This document shows, one piece after another, positions 16,011 to 26,286 of a DNA stretch of 64,000 nucleotides. The stretch spans positions 35,601 to 99,600 of the forward strand of contig NZ_CAMFHZ010000013.1 of the NCBI RefSeq assembly GCF_945952435.1, read 5' to 3'. A program made the position numbers and the translations under genes. Under the pieces are notes generated by a model, which did no database searches, was not told the origin of the DNA, and saw only the letters and a list, made by a program, of their open reading frames with translations. The number at the start of each line of letters is the position of its first letter. Positions within the stretch are counted from its first letter, which is position 1. The stretch is from an uncultured Microbacterium sp. (GTDB taxonomy: Bacteria; Actinomycetota; Actinomycetes; Actinomycetales; Microbacteriaceae).

Positions 16011-17306
16011 TCAACCGCGCCGGAAGTCGCGCTCCGGCGACCCCGTGTAGAGCTGCTGCGGGCGGCCGATCTTCGTCTGCGGATCGAGGTTCAGCTCACG
16101 CCACTGCGCGAGCCAGCCGGGCAACCGCCCGATCGCGAAGAGCACGGTGAACATGCGCGTGGGGAAGCCCATCGCCTTATAGATCACACCGGTGTAGAAG
16201 TCGACGTTGGGGTAGAGCCGACGCTCGCGGAAGTAGTCGTCCGCGAGAGCGATCTCCTCGAGCTCCTTCGCGAGGTCCAGGAGCGGATCGGTCACACCGA
16301 GCTCGGCGAGCACCTCGTCCGCGGCGGCCTTGACGAGCTTCGCGCGCGGATCGTAGTTCTTGTAGACGCGGTGACCGAAGCCCATGAGCTTCACCCCGTC
16401 TTCCTTGTTCTTGACCCGCTCGACGAAGCGCTGCACGCTCTGACCCGAGTCCCGGATCTGCGCGAGCATCGTGAGCACGGCCTCGTTCGCGCCGCCGTGC
16501 AGCGGACCGGAGAGGGCCTGGATGCCGGCGGAGACCGAGGCGAACTGATTCGCTCCCGTGGATCCGACCAGACGGACGGTCGACGTGGACGCGTTCTGCT
16601 CGTGGTCCTCGTGGAGGATCAGCAGCAGCTCGAGCGCCTTCGACATCACCGGGTTGATCTCGTACGGCTCGCTGTGCACACCGAAGTTGAGCTTGAGGAA
16701 GTTGTCCACGAAGCTCAGCGAGTTGTCCGGGTACAGGAATGCCTGGCCGATGCTCTTCTTGTGCGCGTAGGCCGCGATCACCGGGAGCTTCGCGAGCATA
16801 CGCAGCGTGTTCAGCTCGACGTGCTCGGGGTTGTGCGGGTCCGACTCGTTCTCGTAGTAGGTCGAGAGCGCGGCGACCGCCGACGAGAGCACCGCCATCG
16901 GATGCGCGTTGTCGGGAAGGGCCTGGAAGAAGTGCTTCAGGTCCTCGTGCAGCAGCGTGTGCCGGCGGATCTTCTCGTCGAAGTCCGCGAGCTCCGCGGG
17001 CGTGGGAAGCTCGCCGTAGATGAGCAGCCAGGCGACCTCGAGGTACGAGCACGCGTTCGCGATCTGCTCGATCGGGTATCCGCGGTAACGCAGGATGCCC
17101 TGGTCGCCGTCGATGAACGTGATCGCGCTCTTCGTGGACGCGGTGTTCACGAATCCGTAGTCCAGCCCGGTGTGGCCGGTCTGCTTGGTCAGGTTGGAGA
17201 AGTCGATGCTGGGGTGCCCGTCGGTGCCCTGCAGGATCGGGAACTCCGCGGTCGTCTCGCCTACTGTCAGCGTCGCCTTCGTAGGCCGCTCGCCCGCTGC
17301 GCTCAC
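16011..17306 (-). CDS. gltA: Citrate synthase
   Basis: A 431-residue type II-length citrate synthase joining acetyl-CoA and oxaloacetate at TCA entry. Active-site segments are SGPLHGGANEA (His), MGFGHRVYKNYDPRA (His) and LYPNVDFYTG (Asp). An N-terminal domain of about 60 residues (ATLTVGETTAEFPILQGTDG) is typical of the larger hexameric bacterial enzymes. GTG 17306 has AGGAGG five bases upstream on the minus strand. A -10 lies about 77 nt upstream. It is a single gene with the strong terminator behind it. Confidence 0.96.
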   Translation of the reverse strand: MSAAGERPTKATLTVGETTAEFPILQGTDGHPSIDFSNLTKQTGHTGLDYGFVNTASTKSAITFIDGDQGILRYRGYPIEQIANACSYLEVAWLLIYGELPTPAELADFDEKIRRHTLLHEDLKHFFQALPDNAHPMAVLSSAVAALSTYYENESDPHNPEHVELNTLRMLAKLPVIAAYAHKKSIGQAFLYPDNSLSFVDNFLKLNFGVHSEPYEINPVMSKALELLLILHEDHEQNASTSTVRLVGSTGANQFASVSAGIQALSGPLHGGANEAVLTMLAQIRDSGQSVQRFVERVKNKEDGVKLMGFGHRVYKNYDPRAKLVKAAADEVLAELGVTDPLLDLAKELEEIALADDYFRERRLYPNVDFYTGVIYKAMGFPTRMFTVLFAIGRLPGWLAQWRELNLDPQTKIGRPQQLYTGSPERDFRRG

Positions 17307-17382
17307 GCAGACCTCCTATGCGTCTGTCTCGTGTGGGGGATGCGCGATCCGGCCGGTGGGCACGCGATCACGTCGCTCATAC

Positions 17383-17388
17383 AGCCTA
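17383..17388 (-). promoter_or_regulatory. -10 element (TAGGCT) for gltA
   Basis: TAGGCT on the minus strand would start a leader of about 70 nt containing the AGGAGG site. No clear -35 hexamer was found. Confidence 0.4.
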
Positions 17389-17448
17389 GCCCGCGGCGGA
17401 GCCTACTGTGACAACGCCCAAACCAGCGGCCGATCGCCTGCGCGAATC

Positions 17449-18561
17449 CTACGAAACCGAGGCGCGGAGGCGCGCGGCTGCTGCCTCGATGCGCTCGAGC
17501 GACGCCGTCAACGAGAGCCGCACATGCTGCGGGGAGTGCTCCCCGTAGAACGGGCCGGGGCCCGCGAGGATCCCGAGATCCGCCAGCGCGCCCATCGACT
17601 CCCACGCGTCCCGCCCCTGGGTCGCCCAGAGGTAGAGCCCCGCCTCGGAGCCGTCGATGCGGAAGCCCGCCTCGACGAGCGCGGGCTTGAGCAGCGCGCG
17701 CCGGGCGCGGTACAGCTCCTTCTGCGCCGCGACGTGCTCGTCATCCCGGAGCGCGACCTCCATCGCGTGCTGCACGGGGGCGGGGGGCATGAGCCCGAGG
17801 TGCTTGCGGGCCGTGAGGATCTCGCCGACGATCTTCGCGCAGCCCGCGACGAAGGCGGCCCGGTACCCGGCCAGGTTGGACTGCTTGCTGAGCGAGTACA
17901 CGCTGAGCAGGTTGGCGCGGGAGCCTCCCGTGACGCGGGGGTCGAGGACGCTGGGCACGGGTTTGGTCGCCCACGGACCCTCCCAGCCGAGCTCCGCATA
18001 GCACTCGTCGCTCGCGAGCACGGCCCCGAGCTCGCGCGCACGGCGGGCCGCTGCGGCGAGCTCGTCGATCGTCCAGGTGCGGCCGTCCGGGTTGCCGGGG
18101 GTGTTGATCCAGACGAGCCGGGTGCCCTCGGGCCAGTCGGCCGGGTCGTCCGCGGAGACGACCGTCGCGCCGGCGACCTGCGCTCCGACCGCGTAGGTGG
18201 GATACGCCACGCGCGGCTGGACCACGACGTCCCCCGCCCCGAGTCCGAGGAGCGTCGGCAGCAGTGCGACGAGCTCCTTGGAGCCGATCGTGGGCATCAC
18301 GTTGTCGACCCGCAGGTCCGGCACGCCCCGTCGTCGCGCATACCAGTCGGCGATCGCCTCGCGCAGCGCAGGGGTGCCGACGGTCTGCGGATACGAGTGC
18401 GCGTCGGTCGCCTCGGCCAGGGCGCGACGGATCGGCTCCGGCGTCGGGTCGACCGGGGATCCGATCGCGAGGTCCACGATCCCGTCGGGATGCGCACTCG
18501 CACGCTCGCGGTACGGCGCGACCGCATCCCAGGGGTAGTCGGCCAGGTCGCGGACGGACAT
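17449..18561 (-). CDS. dapC: Succinyldiaminopimelate transaminase
   Basis: A 370-residue class I aminotransferase. The PLP lysine is in SVYSLSKQSNLAGYR, NTPGNPDG holds the cofactor-contacting Asn and SDECYAEL the Asp/Tyr pair. The start codon follows the fdxA stop without a gap (TAGATG), and the fdxA-dapC pair is conserved in actinobacteria, which supports assignment to lysine/diaminopimelate synthesis. It converts N-succinyl-2-amino-6-ketopimelate and glutamate to N-succinyl-LL-DAP. With dapD and dapE at 10-12 kb the succinylase branch is nearly complete here. Confidence 0.88.
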   Translation of the reverse strand: MSVRDLADYPWDAVAPYRERASAHPDGIVDLAIGSPVDPTPEPIRRALAEATDAHSYPQTVGTPALREAIADWYARRRGVPDLRVDNVMPTIGSKELVALLPTLLGLGAGDVVVQPRVAYPTYAVGAQVAGATVVSADDPADWPEGTRLVWINTPGNPDGRTWTIDELAAAARRARELGAVLASDECYAELGWEGPWATKPVPSVLDPRVTGGSRANLLSVYSLSKQSNLAGYRAAFVAGCAKIVGEILTARKHLGLMPPAPVQHAMEVALRDDEHVAAQKELYRARRALLKPALVEAGFRIDGSEAGLYLWATQGRDAWESMGALADLGILAGPGPFYGEHSPQHVRLSLTASLERIEAAAARLRASVS

Positions 18562-18882
18562 CTACTCGCCCTGCGGGGGGAGGGCGGCGATGATGGGGTG
18601 GTCGTGGTGGATCACGCCGACCTTCGCGGCACCGCCCGGGGAGCCGACCTCGTCGAAGAACTCGACGTTGGCCTTGTAGTAGTCCGCCCAGTCCTCCGGG
18701 AGATCGTCCTCGTAGTAGATCGCCTCGACCGGGCACACCGGCTCGCAGGCACCGCAGTCCACGCACTCGTCCGGATGGATGTAGAGCGAGCGCTCACCCT
18801 CGTAGATGCAGTCCACCGGACACTCGTCGATGCAGGCACGATCCTTCACATCGACACAGGGAAGAGCGATCACATACGTCAC
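18562..18882 (-). CDS. fdxA: 7Fe-8S-type ferredoxin
   Basis: A 106-residue ferredoxin starting [20 protein letters not shown]. Cluster ligands are visible as [17 protein letters not shown] and [16 protein letters not shown]. The second residue position of the first binding loop and the long C-terminal part ([18 protein letters not shown]) are typical of the actinobacterial 7Fe ferredoxin family. GTG 18882 was chosen because a -10 hexamer ends six bases before it. The -10 overlaps the stop codon of the upstream DUF6113-like gene. dapC follows directly. Its redox partner is not evident. Confidence 0.95.
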   Translation of the reverse strand: MTYVIALPCVDVKDRACIDECPVDCIYEGERSLYIHPDECVDCGACEPVCPVEAIYYEDDLPEDWADYYKANVEFFDEVGSPGGAAKVGVIHHDHPIIAALPPQGE

Positions 18883-18888
18883 CGCTCC

Positions 18889-18894
18889 AGTCTA
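18889..18894 (-). promoter_or_regulatory. Leaderless -10 (TAGACT) for fdxA, overlapping the upstream stop codon
   Basis: TAGACT ends 6 nt before GTG 18882. Its first three bases are the TAG stop of the preceding gene (18892-18894). Confidence 0.6.
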
Positions 18895-19374
18895 CGACCC
18901 GTCGGCGACGCCCCCGGCGATCCCGGGCGCCGATGGGGCCCCGTCGGCCCGTTCCTGCTGAAGACGCCGGATGCGCGAGAAGTCCGGCCAGGCGACGACG
19001 AGCAGCACCATCGCCGCGACGGTCCAGCTCCACACCACGCCGAGCACGTCGTTCGGGACGATGACCGATCCCCCGGGCCCCGTGCCGGAGATGACGACCA
19101 TCCCGCCGAGCATGCCCAGCCCGGTCGCCAGCGCGCCCGCACGGTCGCGCAGGAGCAGCCGCACCGCCAGGAGCATCCCTCCGCAGGCCAGGACGCCGAG
19201 CACGATCCCGACGGCGCCGGACCCGAGCGTCGCGGCGAGAACAGGGGTCTTCGCGATCCAGGGCACGGCGCCGAGCGAGGACGCGTGCGCGACCGTGGTC
19301 GCCAGTCCGAAGACGACGCCGACGACGAAGAGGGCGATCCACGAGAGGACTCGGAGGAGGAGACGGCTAGGCAC
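18892..19374 (-). CDS. DUF6113-like four-helix membrane protein
   Basis: A 160-residue hydrophobic protein with about four membrane segments and a charged C-terminus (DFSRIRRLQQERADGAPS). Size, helix count and position immediately before fdxA-dapC match the actinobacterial DUF6113 family as I remember it; function is unknown. GTG 19374 is supported by a -10 hexamer six bases upstream that overlaps the azlD stop codon. No enzymatic residues stand out. Confidence 0.6.
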   Translation of the reverse strand: MPSRLLLRVLSWIALFVVGVVFGLATTVAHASSLGAVPWIAKTPVLAATLGSGAVGIVLGVLACGGMLLAVRLLLRDRAGALATGLGMLGGMVVISGTGPGGSVIVPNDVLGVVWSWTVAAMVLLVVAWPDFSRIRRLQQERADGAPSAPGIAGGVADGS

Positions 19375-19380
19375 CCGAGA

Positions 19381-19386
19381 AGACTA
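19381..19386 (-). promoter_or_regulatory. Leaderless -10 (TAGTCT), overlapping the azlD stop codon
   Basis: TAGTCT ends 6 nt before GTG 19374. Its TAG is the stop codon of azlD (19384-19386). Confidence 0.58.
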
Positions 19387-19698
19387 CGCGGCCCACCCCA
19401 GAAGGCGCAGGGCGGCGGCCACCACGGCGGCGGCCACCACCACGGTGAGGAATGAGCGGCGCAGCCACAGCAGCCCCGCGGCGACGAGCACGGCGGGCAC
19501 TCTCGCGTCGAGGACGACGTGCGGCCCGTTCGCGAGCGCCTGGACGGCGACGAGCGCAGCCAGCAGCGCCACCGTGAGCAGGTCCGTGATCCGCGCGGGG
19601 CGGGGGGCCTCGAGCGCCGACGCGGGGACGAGGTAGCCGATGCCCTTGAGCGCGAGGCAGCCGATCGCGGCGAGGAGCACGGCGTTCCAGAGCGTCAT
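19384..19698 (-). CDS. azlD: AzlD-like branched-chain amino acid exporter subunit
   Basis: A 104-residue protein with three or four membrane segments. The LLAAIGCLALKGIGYLVP and VALLAALVAVQALANG stretches are AzlD-like, as is the short length. It pairs with AzlC to export branched-chain amino acids or analogues. The start ATG shares one base with the azlC stop (TGATG), so translation is coupled. The longer frame reads back into azlC and is not used. Confidence 0.85.
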   Translation of the reverse strand: MTLWNAVLLAAIGCLALKGIGYLVPASALEAPRPARITDLLTVALLAALVAVQALANGPHVVLDARVPAVLVAAGLLWLRRSFLTVVVAAAVVAAALRLLGWAA

Positions 19699-20435
19699 CA
19701 CGCCGCCTCCGCACTCGGGAGCTCGCGCGATCCGAAGAGGTTGAACCACCCGACCACGACCGCGACGAGCGCGGCGACGAGCACGGGAAGTCCCGGAATC
19801 AGGACGGGGGTGAGGAGGGTGGCCACGGCCGCCGCCGCGACGCCGACCGCGATCGCCTGACGCCTCCTCAGACGCGGCCAGAGCAGCGCGAGGAACGCCG
19901 CTGCGGCGGCCGCGTCGAGGCCGTAGGCCTTCGGATCCCCCAGCACGTCGCCGAGGAGCGCGCCGAGCAGGGTGCTGAGGTTCCAGCCGAGATAGATGCC
20001 GATGCCGGTGATCCAGAACCCCGCGGTGCGGGCGCGCGGGGAGGGCTGGGCGAGCGCGACGGCGGTCGACTCGTCGATCGTGAACGGCGCCGCCGCGGCC
20101 CTGCGCACCGCTCCGCGCCCGATGACCGGGGACATCCTGATGCCGTAGGCGACGTTGCGCACACCGAGCAAGAGGGCCGAGGCGATCGCAGCCGGTGCCG
20201 CGGCGAGTCCTCCGGCGTCGATCACCCCGACGAACGCGAACTGCGACCCGCCCGTGAACATCACGAGGCTCAGCACGCAGGTCTGCCAGACGTCGAAGCC
20301 GCTGGCCACGGCGAGGGCCCCGAACGAGATGCCGTAGGCGCTCGTGGCGACGGCGACGCCGAGCGCCTCCTTGCGCGCGGCGCGGACCTCGGCCTGATCG
20401 TCGTCGGGATCGACCGTTCGCTCAAGTGAACGCAT
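19698..20435 (-). CDS. azlC: AzlC-like branched-chain amino acid exporter
   Basis: A 245-residue membrane protein. The N-terminal half has the family stretch SFGALAVASGFDVWQTCVLSLVMFTGGSQFA (residues about 41-71), followed by LLLGVRNVAYGIRMSPVIG and FTIDESTAVAL. ATG 20435 (MRSLERT) is chosen because CAGAAT ends seven bases upstream (weak leaderless -10) and the longer start lies inside the promoter region. It is divergent from an XRE-cupin regulator, a classical pairing for AzlCD systems, so that protein probably controls it. Confidence 0.88.
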   Translation of the reverse strand: MRSLERTVDPDDDQAEVRAARKEALGVAVATSAYGISFGALAVASGFDVWQTCVLSLVMFTGGSQFAFVGVIDAGGLAAAPAAIASALLLGVRNVAYGIRMSPVIGRGAVRRAAAAPFTIDESTAVALAQPSPRARTAGFWITGIGIYLGWNLSTLLGALLGDVLGDPKAYGLDAAAAAAFLALLWPRLRRRQAIAVGVAAAAVATLLTPVLIPGLPVLVAALVAVVVGWFNLFGSRELPSAEAA

Positions 20436-20476
20436 GGCGATCATTCTGAACGGTCCGACTTCGTCTGTCAAACCGA

Positions 20477-20500
20477 ACGGACGTTTGGAATACTGTCCGT
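20477..20500. promoter_or_regulatory. Inverted repeat between azlC and the XRE-cupin gene
   Basis: ACGGAC (20477-20482) and GTCCGT (20495-20500) are perfect inverted arms 12 bp apart, and the second arm touches ATG 20501. A smaller repeat, CAAAC-N9-GTTTG (20469-20487), overlaps it. Candidate operator for autoregulation and azlCD control. Confidence 0.5.
20489..20494 (+). promoter_or_regulatory. Possible leaderless -10 (AATACT) of the XRE-cupin gene
   Basis: AATACT ends 6 nt before ATG 20501. The first base departs from the T found in the other leaderless promoters of this window. Confidence 0.4.
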
Positions 20501-21049
20501 ATGGACGACCTCCGCACCCGCATCTCTCGCTCCCTCCGTCGTGAGCGGGAGGCCCTCGGCCTCTCCGTCTCCGAGCTCGCCCGGCGGGCGGGCGTGTCGA
20601 AGGCGACCGTCTCGCAGCTCGAGAGCGGAACGACCGGCCCCAGCGTCGAAACGCTCTGGGCGATCGCCGACGCGCTGGGCCAGCCGTTCGCGACGTTCGT
20701 CGAGGAGCGCGTCGCGTCCCCGACGCTGATCAGGGCGGACGCCCGCACCGGGGTGCCCGCCTCGGCCGCGCCCTACGTCGCGACGCTGATCTCCGCCTGC
20801 CCGCCGGGCGCCCGTCGCGACCTCTACGTCCTGCACGCCGAGCCCGGGGCTCCGCGCCGATCGCTCCCCCACCAGGCCGGCACGACCGAGCACGTCGTGC
20901 TTCTCTCCGGACGCGCCCTCGTGGGACCGGCCGACGCGCCGGAGGAGCTGCTCCCCGGCGACTACCTGCTCTATCCGGGTGACGCTCCGCACGTCTTCGA
21001 GGCGCGGGAGCCCGGCACGTCCGCGGTGCTCGTCTCCGAGCTGCGCTGA
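20501..21049 (+). CDS. XRE-type regulator with C-terminal cupin domain
   Basis: A 182-residue protein. Residues 5-60 are a helix-turn-helix (LGLSVSELARRAGVSKATVSQLESG), and residues 105-180 form a small cupin barrel (HQAGTTEHVVLLSGRALVG, LLPGDYLLYPGDAPHVFEA), where a ligand such as an amino acid may bind. This is the usual regulator type found divergent from azlCD. The inverted repeat overlapping its start suggests autoregulation. Effector identity is inferred, not shown. Confidence 0.9.
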   Translation: MDDLRTRISRSLRREREALGLSVSELARRAGVSKATVSQLESGTTGPSVETLWAIADALGQPFATFVEERVASPTLIRADARTGVPASAAPYVATLISACPPGARRDLYVLHAEPGAPRRSLPHQAGTTEHVVLLSGRALVGPADAPEELLPGDYLLYPGDAPHVFEAREPGTSAVLVSELR

Positions 21050-21062
21050 CGCCGCTCCGACG

Positions 21063-21101
21063 CCGACGGCCCCGCCTGCCGAAGCAGAACGGGGCCGTCG
21101 G
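21063..21101. terminator. Bidirectional terminator hairpin
   Basis: A 12-bp perfect stem (21063-21074 with 21090-21101) whose loop contains a second small CTGC-CGAA-GCAG hairpin. It lies between the convergent XRE-cupin and typA genes. Confidence 0.75.
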
Positions 21102-21111
21102 AGGAAGGGGA

Positions 21112-23022
<1,911 letters not shown>

Positions 23023-23160
23023 GAAGGTGTCCAATGCAGATGGGGTTCCGCCCGGGATTCCGGACTCTTCAGGATACATCACCGCTCCTGGACGAGGCCC
23101 GGGCGACGGTCACCCGGTCCGGCGCGACGGGGCCCGCAGGCGGATCCGGCCCCGCCCCCG

Positions 23161-23166
23161 TACGCT
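23161..23166 (+). promoter_or_regulatory. Leaderless -10 (TACGCT) for the CPBP protease gene
   Basis: TACGCT ends 6 nt before ATG 23173; the spacer CGTCGC holds no ribosome binding site. Confidence 0.6.
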
Positions 23167-23172
23167 CGTCGC

Positions 23173-23970
23173 ATGAGGATCGCGCTGCCGCTCCCCCCGC
23201 CGGATGCCCCGTCGCGGGCGCGCATCGGGTGGGAGGTCGCGATCGTGCTCGCCCTCGGCCTCGGCCAGTCGGCGGTGTATGCGATCGTGCAGCTCGCAGA
23301 CCGGCTCACGCAGAGCACTCCGCTCGCGGATCAGTCCACCACGCTGAACCCGTCCCAGTCGTCCCGCGAGGCCTTCGACCTGATCTACCAGCTGCTGGGG
23401 ATCGCGTTCGCGGTCGTCCCCGTGCTACTCGTGTGCTTCCTGCTGTGGCGGAGGACACGACCGCATCTGGGCGCCCTCGGCCTTGACGGCACCCGGGTCG
23501 CCCGGGACAGCGGATGGGGCCTCGTCCTCGTGCTCGCGATCGGGATCCCCGGGCTCGGTCTGTACGTGGCCGGGCGCCTTCTCGGCTGGTTCGTCGCGGT
23601 GGATCCCGGTGCGCAGAACGCCTACGGGTGGACGATCCCCGTGCTGCTGCTCTCCGCCGCCCGCGCCGCGGTGCAGGAGGAGTTCGTCGTCCTCGGCTAC
23701 CTCTTCGCGCGCCTGCGCCAGCTCGGCGCGGGCCCCTGGACCATCGTGCTGTCGACGTCGGTGCTCCGCGCGAGCTATCACCTCTACCAGGGGCCTGGGG
23801 CCTTCGTGGGCAACCTCGCGATGGGGCTGCTCTTCGGCGCCCTGTTCCTGCGCACCGGACGTCTGCTGCCGTTCCTCGTCGCGCACTTCCTCATCGACGC
23901 CGCCGCCTTCGTCGGCTACCCCCTGGCCGCGGGACTGTGGCCGGCGCTCTTCGGCCTGCCCGCGCACTGA
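23173..23970 (+). CDS. CPBP family intramembrane (Abi/CAAX-like) protease
   Basis: A 265-residue protein with about seven or eight membrane segments. The conserved core is visible as AAVQEEFVVLGYLFARLRQLG (paired Glu), SYHLYQG (His) and AHFLIDAAAF (His and Asp), matching the three CPBP motifs. Members cleave prenylated or membrane proteins in eukaryotes; bacterial roles include bacteriocin self-immunity and regulation. No bacteriocin gene is nearby. It is divergent from typA and transcribed from its own leaderless promoter. Confidence 0.85.
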   Translation: MRIALPLPPPDAPSRARIGWEVAIVLALGLGQSAVYAIVQLADRLTQSTPLADQSTTLNPSQSSREAFDLIYQLLGIAFAVVPVLLVCFLLWRRTRPHLGALGLDGTRVARDSGWGLVLVLAIGIPGLGLYVAGRLLGWFVAVDPGAQNAYGWTIPVLLLSAARAAVQEEFVVLGYLFARLRQLGAGPWTIVLSTSVLRASYHLYQGPGAFVGNLAMGLLFGALFLRTGRLLPFLVAHFLIDAAAFVGYPLAAGLWPALFGLPAH

Positions 23971-23996
23971 GGGCCGGCGCAGCGAGGCGCCCCTGG

Positions 23997-24013
23997 GGGA
24001 TCTCCGAGATCCC
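23997..24013. terminator. Short bidirectional hairpin
   Basis: A 7-bp stem (GGGATCT with AGATCCC, loop CCG) between the convergent CPBP and PH-like genes. It is weaker than the other terminators in the window. Confidence 0.45.
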
Positions 24014-24025
24014 GCGACGGAGCGG

Positions 24026-24607
24026 TCAGCGGGTCACGGCGACGGCGATCGCCGCCCACACCACGATCACGACGAGGGCGATCAGCGCCGGCCAGTCCCA
24101 GGTGCGCCGGATCGGGGCGTCGGCCGCCGACCCGGTCGTCGCGGGCGGACCCTCGGTCGCCGCCTCCCACCGGGCCTGGATCTCGGTGAAGTCGCGCAGG
24201 CTGGACGGCACCTTCACCGCGTCGCCCTTGGACATCCGCGGGGATCGGATCCGTCCCGGGCCTCCCCAGCAGGACAGCTTCCGGCCGTCGTCGAGGAGGA
24301 AATCGAGCTGCCAGCGCAGGTCGAGTTCACGCACCCGATGCCAGCCGAACGTCGTGCGGCGCAGGACGTTCTGCACGAGAGCGCCGTCGTCGTCGACCCG
24401 CACCTTCGAGACCACGCTGATCTCGTAGACGAGCCAGAGCACCAGCAGCATCCACGGTGCGTACAGCAGCATCAGCCCCCAGCTCCCGCGGATCACGGCA
24501 TCGCCGAGCAGGAACACGGAGAGCACCGCGCACACGATCAGTACGACGATGCCCGTGGGCGTGCGGTAGGTCCGCGCGCCCACGGGCATCTGATCGGAAG
24601 AGCTCAC
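24026..24607 (-). CDS. PH-like domain membrane protein, unknown function
   Basis: A 193-residue protein with two N-terminal membrane helices (about 17-35 and 44-63), a soluble beta-rich domain with the bacterial PH-like pattern (VSKVRVDDDGALVQNVLRRTTFGWHRVRELD) and a C-terminal membrane helix (about 172-190). Its GTG overlaps the stop of the peptide ABC ATPase (GTGA at 24604-24607), so it is the last gene of that operon. Coupling suggests co-expression with the transporter, but no functional link is known. Confidence 0.65.
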   Translation of the reverse strand: MSSSDQMPVGARTYRTPTGIVVLIVCAVLSVFLLGDAVIRGSWGLMLLYAPWMLLVLWLVYEISVVSKVRVDDDGALVQNVLRRTTFGWHRVRELDLRWQLDFLLDDGRKLSCWGGPGRIRSPRMSKGDAVKVPSSLRDFTEIQARWEAATEGPPATTGSAADAPIRRTWDWPALIALVVIVVWAAIAVAVTR

Positions 24608-26286
24608 GCGCTTCGACCGCCCAGGGTGATCGAGGCACCGGGGATCGCCTGGAGCAGGCGCTCGGTGTACTCCTGCTGCGGGTTCGCGAAGATCTCGTCG
24701 ACAGTCCCCTGCTCGACGACCTTGCCCTTCTCCATGACGCAGACGAGGTCGCTCGACACGCGGACGACGGCGAGGTCATGGGTGATGAACAGATACGTGA
24801 GATCGAGCTCGCTCTGCAGCTCGGCGAGGAGCTGCAGCACCTGGTCCTGCACCAGCACGTCGAGCGCCGAGACGGCCTCGTCGAGGACGACGATGTCGGG
24901 CTTCAGCGCGAGCGCACGGGCGATCGCCACGCGCTGACGCTGACCGCCGGACAGCTCGTTCGGATACCTCGTCGCCAGAGCGCGCGGCAGCGAGACCTGG
25001 TCGAGGAGCTCGAGCATCCGCTCCCGGCGCGATGCCTGATCGCCGATGCGGTGGATGTCGAGCGGCTCGATGATCGTGTTGCCGATGTTGCGCAGCGGAT
25101 CCATCGACCCGTAGGGGTCCTGGAAGACCGGCTGCATGCGGCGACGCATCGCGAACGACTGGGCGAACGACAGACGGGACACGTCGTGGCCGTCGATCTC
25201 GATCGTCCCCGCCGTCGGCTCCTCGAGCTTGAGGACCATCTTCGCAACGGTCGACTTGCCCGATCCGGACTCCCCCACGAGCGCGAGCGTCTTGCCTCGC
25301 GGAATCTCGAAGGACACGTCGTCCACGGCCCGGAACGGCACGCTACGGAACTGCCCCTGACGGATCGAGTAGTCCTTCGTCAGACCCGCCACCCTGACCG
25401 TCGGCGCCGCCGTGGCCAGATCGGCCTCGGTCTGCACCCCGCGGTCCTCGACGAGGGTCTGGATCCGCTGGGAGGCGACGCTCGGCGCTGCCGCGACCAG
25501 CCGGCGCGTGTAGGGATGCTGCGGGTTTTCGAGGATCTCCCGGCTCGGCCCCGACTCGACGATGTTGCCGTTGTTCATCACGATGATCTTCGAGGCCCGC
25601 TCTGCCGCGAGTCCGAGGTCGTGAGTGATGAGCAGCACCGCCGTGCCCCGCTCACGCGTGAGCGTCGCCATGTGATCGAGGATCACCCGCTGCACGGTCA
25701 CGTCGAGGGCGGAGGTCGGCTCGTCGGCGATGAGGAGCTTCGGGTCGGCCGCGAGACCGATCCCGATCAGCGCCCTCTGCCGCATGCCACCGGAGAACTG
25801 GTGCGGGAACTGGTGCAGCCGATTCTCGGCGTCCGCCAGACCCGCCTGCTTCAGCACCTCGATCGCACGCTCCTTGACCGCGGAGCGCTTCGTGGCGATC
25901 CCGTTGGCCCGGATGGCCTCCTTCACCTGGAAGCCGATCGACCACACCGGGTTGAGGCTCGCCATCGGATCCTGCGGGACGAAACCGATGTCCCGTCCGC
26001 GGACGTGCTCGATGCCTCGCCGGTCCAGTTCGGTGAGCTCGCGCCCGTCGAGCGTGATCGACCCCTCGGTGATCCGGCCGGTGCCCGGCAGGAGGTTGAT
26101 GATCGCCGTGGCGGTCGTCGACTTCCCCGACCCCGACTCGCCGACGATCGCCACCGTCTCACCGGCGTAGACGTCGAACGAGACGCCGTGCAGCACCTCG
26201 CGGAGACCCTCCTGGCCCTTGAACGCGACTTTGAGGTCGCGCACGGTGAGCACGGGCGCCTGGGTGTTCTGTGCGGGAGTGCTCAT
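24604..26286 (-). CDS. Peptide ABC transporter ATPase, DppD-DppF fusion with two nucleotide-binding domains
   Basis: A 560-residue protein holding two complete ATPase domains. The first (about 10-260) has GESGSGKST, QFSGGMRQR and LLIADEPTSALD; the second (about 290-555) has GESGSGKST, ELSGGQRQR and IVVLDEAVSALD. Each is followed by the oligopeptide-family C-terminal segment (NPQHPYTRRLVAA and NPQQEYTERLLQA). The two halves equal the separate DppD/OppD and DppF/OppF proteins. The second Walker B reads DEAVSALD, a common DppF variant. ATG 26286 overlaps the permease stop (ATGA). It energises uptake of peptides or related solutes. Confidence 0.93.
   Translation of the reverse strand: MSTPAQNTQAPVLTVRDLKVAFKGQEGLREVLHGVSFDVYAGETVAIVGESGSGKSTTATAIINLLPGTGRITEGSITLDGRELTELDRRGIEHVRGRDIGFVPQDPMASLNPVWSIGFQVKEAIRANGIATKRSAVKERAIEVLKQAGLADAENRLHQFPHQFSGGMRQRALIGIGLAADPKLLIADEPTSALDVTVQRVILDHMATLTRERGTAVLLITHDLGLAAERASKIIVMNNGNIVESGPSREILENPQHPYTRRLVAAAPSVASQRIQTLVEDRGVQTEADLATAAPTVRVAGLTKDYSIRQGQFRSVPFRAVDDVSFEIPRGKTLALVGESGSGKSTVAKMVLKLEEPTAGTIEIDGHDVSRLSFAQSFAMRRRMQPVFQDPYGSMDPLRNIGNTIIEPLDIHRIGDQASRRERMLELLDQVSLPRALATRYPNELSGGQRQRVAIARALALKPDIVVLDEAVSALDVLVQDQVLQLLAELQSELDLTYLFITHDLAVVRVSSDLVCVMEKGKVVEQGTVDEIFANPQQEYTERLLQAIPGASITLGGRSA

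Noticed and set aside
23173..23970. CPBP protease as bacteriocin immunity
   Set aside because: No precursor peptide, modification enzyme or dedicated exporter gene is nearby.
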